8,522 nt of DNA, taken from Pseudomonadota bacterium (GTDB lineage Bacteria > Pseudomonadota > Gammaproteobacteria > Steroidobacterales > Steroidobacteraceae). Below are positions 4,602 through 8,522 of the stretch, piece after piece; within the stretch, counting starts at the first letter, position 1; every line of letters begins with the position of its first letter. The stretch spans positions 1 through 8,522 of the forward strand of contig JAJZFQ010000034.1 of assembly GCA_021805275.1 (NCBI GenBank), written 5' to 3'. Under the pieces are notes generated by a model. That model had not been told where the DNA came from, did not search any database, and saw only the letters and a program-made list of their open reading frames with translations. The translations under genes and the position numbers were made by a program.

Positions 4602-6732
4602 TCAGAATTTCGCCGTGAGCTCCACGCCGTAGGTTCTCGGCTCGGCCAACGAACCGATGTCGTACGGCAGGCCGGTGAATTTCGCCGAATTGTAGTCCTC
4701 GTAATAGCGCTCGTTCGTCAGATTGCGGCCCCAGACATAGATCCCCCAGGGCGCGAACTCGACACCGGCGCGGGCATCGAGCAGGTTGAGGGGCTTTTGC
4801 ACCGCTCGGTTGTCGACCTGCCAGTACTGCTTGCCGTCGTGGGTATAATCGACGTGCAGCGTCCCCTGCATACCTTCCCCGAGCGAGCGCTCGTACTGGA
4901 ACCCCGCCTTGAGATTCCAGGGAATGGTCTTCGGGGTGTGATTGCCGTCGATGCCCGGGAAGGCCGCGCTCACCGAGGCGCTGTCGATGATGTCGGTGTG
5001 GGTGGTACCGACGCCACCGAACACCTGCAGCCCCTTCGTGACGACCGCCTGGGCGCTCAGCTCGAGCCCGCTGATGTGCACGCGATTGAGGTTCTGGATG
5101 ATCTGCGAGCCGTTCGCCGCGTTGACGAAGAAAAAACTGATAGTTGTGATCGACGTCGTAGTAGTAGTCGCCGTTGACGATGAGCCGGCGGTTCAGCCAG
5201 GTCGTCTTGAAGCCAGCCTCATAGTTGGTCAGCGTCTCGGGCGCGAAGTATTCGGAGAACGGGGCAGAAATTCCCGGTGAATTGAAGCCGCCGCCGCGAA
5301 AGCCAGTCGAATACGTAAGATAGCCGAGCGCCTGCTTAGTGAAGTGATAAGCCAGGGTCGCCTTGGGCTCCGTGTCGGTCTCGGTCTTGCGCACGACCGC
5401 ACCGAAACCGGGACTCGCAAGGTTCGTCTGTGCGAGGCTCGCCGCGTCGTAGCGCAGCCCGACGGTCGCGGTCAGCCGACTCGTCAGGTCGTAATCGGCC
5501 TGCCCATAGAGCGCCCACGAGTGATTGTGATCGCCCTCGTTGCGGTTGATGATCACCGCAGAGGGGTTGTAGTACTGATCCGATCCAACCGGGGTCTCGA
5601 AGAACGCCCGCGTCGCAAGGGACTTGGTGGTCTGCTCGTAATAAGCCCCGACGATCCAGCGCAGCGGCTGGTCGTTGCGCGAAGCGAGGTGGATCTCCTG
5701 GCTCGTGATCGCCGTCGAGAGGTTCTGCCCCTGACCCACCGGCCCGAACAGGCCGAACAGGCCGCCCGGATTGATCAGCGGGTTGGTGAAGTCGAGCGAG
5801 CCGCGATAGTCCTCGGCGAGATTCGTGTAGCCGGTGACGCCGGTCAGGGTCGCAAACCCGAGATCCGCATCGAACTTGAACGCCAGATCGCTGACGTGAC
5901 CGTAGGTGCCGCCGGGATAATCGCTCTGCGGGGGCTGGATGTCGTTCGCATTGCCGCTGAACACGACGCTGTCCCAGGTCGCCCCGCCCTTGAAGCCGTT
6001 GTAGTCCCCGCGCAGGTCGAGCGTCAGCCAGCTCGTCGGCAGTGCCAGCAGCCGCAGCCGGATGGTGTCGTCATGGTTGACCGCATCAACGTTGCGGTGC
6101 AGATACGTGTTCTTGATGAGCCCGCCGCTGCCGCGCACGTTGCCATCGATGCTGAAGAGCAGCTTGTCCTTGATCAGCGGCCCGGAGAAGCTGCCGGTCG
6201 CCCCGTAGGCAGCGCCGTTGCCGTATTTCAGATCGAGGTGCGAGTGGAACTGATTGCTCGGCCCCCGGGTGGTGATGATCATGACGCCCCCGATGGCGTT
6301 CTGGCCGTAGAGCCCGCCCTGCGGCCCCATCAGCACCTGCACCTGCTTCACGTTGAACAGATTCATCAGCAGCTGCTTCTGGCTGTTCTGCGCGACGCCA
6401 TCGACCACCACCAGCATCGGCGGATCGGCGTTGTTGATCTCCGAGACGCCGCGGATGGTCACGAAGGAGTTCAGGAACGTGAACGAGTGCGCCACGGTCA
6501 CGTTCGGGATGAGATTGAGCGCCTGCTGGCTATTGGTGACACCGGCCGCCGCCAGCTGCTCACCGGAGAGCGCCGTGACCTGGATGGGCACGGACTGGAT
6601 GTTCTGGGCGCGTCGTTGTGCGGTGACGATCACCGGCTGCAGCTGCTGGCTGTCGGCGGGCTGCGCGCTGGCGGCAATGCCGCTCCAGGCGGTGAGAGCA
6701 ACGGCCATCAGGCCGGCGGCGGCGCGGTTCAT
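4602..6732 (-). CDS. TonB-dependent outer-membrane receptor, interrupted by a one-base frameshift
   Basis: A substrate-gated outer-membrane channel energised by TonB-ExbB-ExbD. From the ATG at 6732 there is a signal peptide (residues 1-23, ending ASA before Gln24), a TonB box (PVIVTAQRR), a plug domain (LIPNVTV, VTIRGV, VVVDGV, GPQGGLYGQNAIGGVMIITTRGP) and a long beta-barrel. Barrel landmarks include SWALYGQADYDLT, GLRYDAA, YSTGFRGGGFNSPG and NYEAGFKT. After Gln532 the frame is lost at a six-T run on the coding strand. Dropping one T restores YQFFFVNAANGSQIIQNLNR and the C-terminal barrel through GRNLTNERYY, ending in Lys-Phe-stop. The repaired protein is 709 residues, a normal length. GGGGGA five bases before 6732 supports this start. 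An upstream in-frame ATG at 6804 overlaps the preceding stop as ATGA but would put 24 polar residues before the signal peptide. It is the last gene of the hydantoinase-type operon, which suggests import of that pathway's substrate. The class resembles iron-complex-type receptors, but the ligand is unknown. Confidence 0.88.
5131..5136 (-). other. Frameshift site: six-base A/T run in the receptor gene
   Basis: The coding strand reads CAG TTTTTT CTTCGTC. Five T residues would keep the receptor in frame; six shift it. Upstream and downstream protein both look intact, and the whole gene length becomes divisible by three once one base is removed, so a single extra base is the best explanation. It may be a sequencing error, a true inactivating mutation or slippage-based switching; the sequence alone cannot tell. 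Confidence 0.85.
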
Positions 6733-6800
6733 ATCGGTCCCCCGAGGTGCTTCGGTACGAGAGTCGGAATGATTCAAGTGTCGCATCTGGTCGATCGGAT

Positions 6801-7898
6801 TCATGCTGGTGCGGCGAGTGTCTCGATGGGCGTGAACGGATGGTCGAGCTTGAAGGCGTGCGGCCCGAACACCGCCAGCGCCTCGGGCGTGCGCATCGTT
6901 GGTGGCGCGCTCACCCCGAGGACGCAGACGCGCTGGCCATAGCGCAGGCGCTCGGTCGTGATCGGCTCGGCGGTCTCGCGGTCCACGACGACGATGAGGT
7001 CCGGCACCGTAGCGATGAGCCGACCGTCGCGGTGCGCGCAGAGATTCTCGTTCTGAAACTGGATCTCGAGGCGCTCGCCTTCACCCCGCAGCGTCTCAAG
7101 CACGCAGCGGCCGAGCACCCAGCCGCGCGTCGTTTCGCGCTGCACGTCGACGATCTTCCCGTCGAAGAGCTGGTAGGCATGGCGGTAATAGGGCGTGGTG
7201 CGCAGGTATTCGACCAGTGCGGCCACCGGCCGCCCGGCGCTGCGGCCCGCGGCGATAGCGCGGCCAATGCCATGGGCCGCCGACAGCGTTGCGGCAACCG
7301 CGGTACGCTTCGCCTCGGCACCCGTCATGGGGTAGCACGACAGCATGGCCGAGCCGCCCATCTGCACCACGAGCGAGCGGCCGATCTCCTCGGCGGCAAG
7401 CGCCCCGCCCGTCTCGATGAGGACGCTCTCGCCGTGCTCGTTGGCGATCACCATCGGCGTACAGGCGACACCGTAGACATTGAAGGAGACCATCTGGATC
7501 GAGGGGAACGCCCGTCCCATTCCGTCCGCATCGACGATCGGCAGCCGCCGCATGGCCGCATAGGCCACCGGCAGCGTCGCGTTGATGCCGCCAGACTCGG
7601 CCGCGATGATGGCGTCCGCCCGCCGCCCGAGGAACTGCTCGAGCTTCGCGACCGCCAGGTGCGCCTCCTCGAGGGAAAAGAGCTTCTCGACCAGGACGGT
7701 CGGGGCGCCCATGCCGGCCACCGAAAACACGTTCGCCTCATCCGCCAAGGCCTCGAGCGGCAGCAGTTGCGGCGCACCGTACTGCTCGATGGCATGGGCG
7801 CAGCACAGCCGGCCGATATACGGGTCGCCCCCCCCGCCGGTGCCGAGAAAGGCCGCGCCGCGCGCAAAATCCTCAAGCATCCCGGTGTCGATCTTCAT
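6801..7898 (-). CDS. DUF917 family protein (S-methyl-thiohydantoin desulfurase-like)
   Basis: A 365-residue cytoplasmic protein of the DUF917 family (PF06032, now named after S-methyl-thiohydantoin desulfurase). Family landmarks are the Gly-rich N terminus FLGTGGGGDPYIGR (17-30), the segment FSVAGMGAPTVLVEK (58-72), AESGGIN (100-106) and VDADGMGRAFPSIQM (122-136). The C-terminal half has the FDGKIVD and TTRGW elements and a VPDLIVVVDRETAEPI strand region, typical of the second domain. Glu101, Asn106, Asp123, Asp125 and Arg129 are conserved-looking polar residues, and Cys32 and Cys33 lie near the N terminus. The enzyme would act on a five-membered hydantoin-like ring, but the exact reaction is not settled by sequence. 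Its ATG overlaps the stop of the HyuA-type gene (ATGA at 7898-7895), so the two are translationally coupled, the usual pairing for this family. Family assignment is strong; substrate is inferred. Confidence 0.88.
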   Translation of the reverse strand: MKIDTGMLEDFARGAAFLGTGGGGDPYIGRLCCAHAIEQYGAPQLLPLEALADEANVFSVAGMGAPTVLVEKLFSLEEAHLAVAKLEQFLGRRADAIIAAESGGINATLPVAYAAMRRLPIVDADGMGRAFPSIQMVSFNVYGVACTPMVIANEHGESVLIETGGALAAEEIGRSLVVQMGGSAMLSCYPMTGAEAKRTAVAATLSAAHGIGRAIAAGRSAGRPVAALVEYLRTTPYYRHAYQLFDGKIVDVQRETTRGWVLGRCVLETLRGEGERLEIQFQNENLCAHRDGRLIATVPDLIVVVDRETAEPITTERLRYGQRVCVLGVSAPPTMRTPEALAVFGPHAFKLDHPFTPIETLAAPA

Positions 7899-8522
7899 GC
7901 CTGCACCTGCGCGGCCGGCGTTTCCCGAGCATCCGCCAGCGCCAGAGCACCGGTGACCTTGACCCGCAAGCGCACTGCACCTCCGGGGAGATAGCCGAGC
8001 GGCAACTCCTCGACCTCAACGACCCGCAGGGACTGCGCGGTCGCACCGGAGGCGAGTGCGGCCTGCCGGGCCTGCTCGGTTGCCTTCGCGATCGCACCGT
8101 CACGACCGAGTTCCTGGTACGAATACACCCGGTCGACCTCACCGCCGACCTGAGTGATCGAGGCGCCGATCGCATTCGCAACACCCGCCGCCTCGGGGAT
8201 GATCACCTGCGAGACGCCGGGTATGTCCCCCTGGATCAACACCGCGCCACCGCCGACGAGCACCAGAGGGATTGCGGCCGCGGAGGTCTTCATGCGATCG
8301 AGACCCGCGGCGAAGAGCCGATGGATCTCGGCAACGCCGGCCTTCACCAGCTCGGGGTCGAGGTCCACCACGCGCGCCGCATTTCCCATCCGGGCATAGC
8401 CGGCAGCAACCGCAATGTCGCTCGCCGTCAGGGTCTCGCCGCCGAACACCCGGGCCATCTGCACCAGCCGGTAGCCGACCGAGCGCGGGCCGACGCGCAC
8501 CGCGCCCGCCTCGGTGCGCACC
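7895..8522 (-). CDS. Hydantoinase/oxoprolinase HyuA-type subunit, C-terminal part (5' end beyond window)
   Basis: The last 208 or so codons of a HyuA-family hydantoinase/oxoprolinase, normally about 500-700 residues; the N-terminal ATP-binding half lies to the right of the window. Recognisable pieces are VRVGPRSVGYRL, FGGETLTASDIAVAAG, LVLVGGGAVLI (the nucleotide-binding turn of the ASKHA fold), IPEAAGVANAIGA, and a C-terminal VRLRVKVTGAL strand. These enzymes hydrolyse cyclic amides such as hydantoins or 5-oxoproline with ATP. A DUF917 gene follows with an ATGA overlap, a pairing common for this subfamily. No separate HyuB is visible here; it could lie upstream. The first visible codon is GTG at 8521, which is internal rather than the true start. 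Confidence 0.88.
   Translation of the reverse strand, partial: VRTEAGAVRVGPRSVGYRLVQMARVFGGETLTASDIAVAAGYARMGNAARVVDLDPELVKAGVAEIHRLFAAGLDRMKTSAAAIPLVLVGGGAVLIQGDIPGVSQVIIPEAAGVANAIGASITQVGGEVDRVYSYQELGRDGAIAKATEQARQAALASGATAQSLRVVEVEELPLGYLPGGAVRLRVKVTGALALADARETPAAQVQA

Noticed and set aside
4375..5130. The unshifted continuation of the receptor frame to a stop at 4375
   Set aside because: Sequence after the six-T run is Arg/Ala/Gly-rich and not barrel-like, whereas the neighbouring frame continues the barrel to a C-terminal Phe at 4605.
5344..6942. A 532-codon plus-strand open frame opposite the receptor gene
   Set aside because: Composition is antisense-like (rich in Arg, Val, Asp, His), while the minus strand encodes signal peptide, TonB box, plug and barrel.
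6747..7994. A 415-codon plus-strand open frame opposite the DUF917 gene
   Set aside because: No recognisable motif, Arg/His-rich composition, and full overlap with a convincing minus-strand gene.

Overview
The window is about two-thirds G+C with densely packed genes. It suggests a high-GC Gram-negative proteobacterium: an outer-membrane TonB-dependent receptor is present, and the metal regulators and exporters are of proteobacterial type. A gammaproteobacterium is my guess, but nothing here fixes the genus. I see no tRNA, rRNA, CRISPR array or insertion sequence.

The left half (1-3796) is a heavy-metal homeostasis cluster. On the minus strand a MerR-family activator (2777-2331) is followed by a CsoR/RcnR-family repressor (2204-1926) and a P1B-type metal ATPase (1895 to beyond the left edge). 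A cation diffusion facilitator (CDF) exporter (2855-3796) diverges from merR. Each half has a readable control region. The repressor gene carries an inverted repeat with a G-tract that overlaps its own promoter. The merR/CDF gap holds a MerR-type promoter with a 19-base spacer, lying face to face with the merR promoter. Both exporters have His/Asp-rich N termini and no CxxC metal-binding domain. The ATPase has Gly-Ala-Cys where the family usually has Cys-Pro-Cys, so its metal cannot be assigned by the usual rule.

The middle (3797-4601) holds a 76-residue membrane protein of unknown function. After it comes what looks like the wreck of a major facilitator superfamily (MFS) transporter gene, in which the first ~45 codons are joined to a near-C-terminal segment. 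About 200 bases without a gene follow.

The right half (4602-8522) is a minus-strand operon: a HyuA-type hydantoinase/oxoprolinase (5' end outside the window), a DUF917 / S-methyl-thiohydantoin desulfurase family protein, and a TonB-dependent receptor. The first two genes overlap by ATGA. The second also forms an ATGA with an upstream in-frame ATG of the receptor frame. The receptor is interrupted by one extra base in a six-A run (5131-5136). Removing one base restores a 709-residue protein ending in the C-terminal Phe typical of outer-membrane beta-barrels. The arrangement suggests import and intracellular opening or desulfuration of a hydantoin-like or thiohydantoin-like compound, a link I infer from context only.
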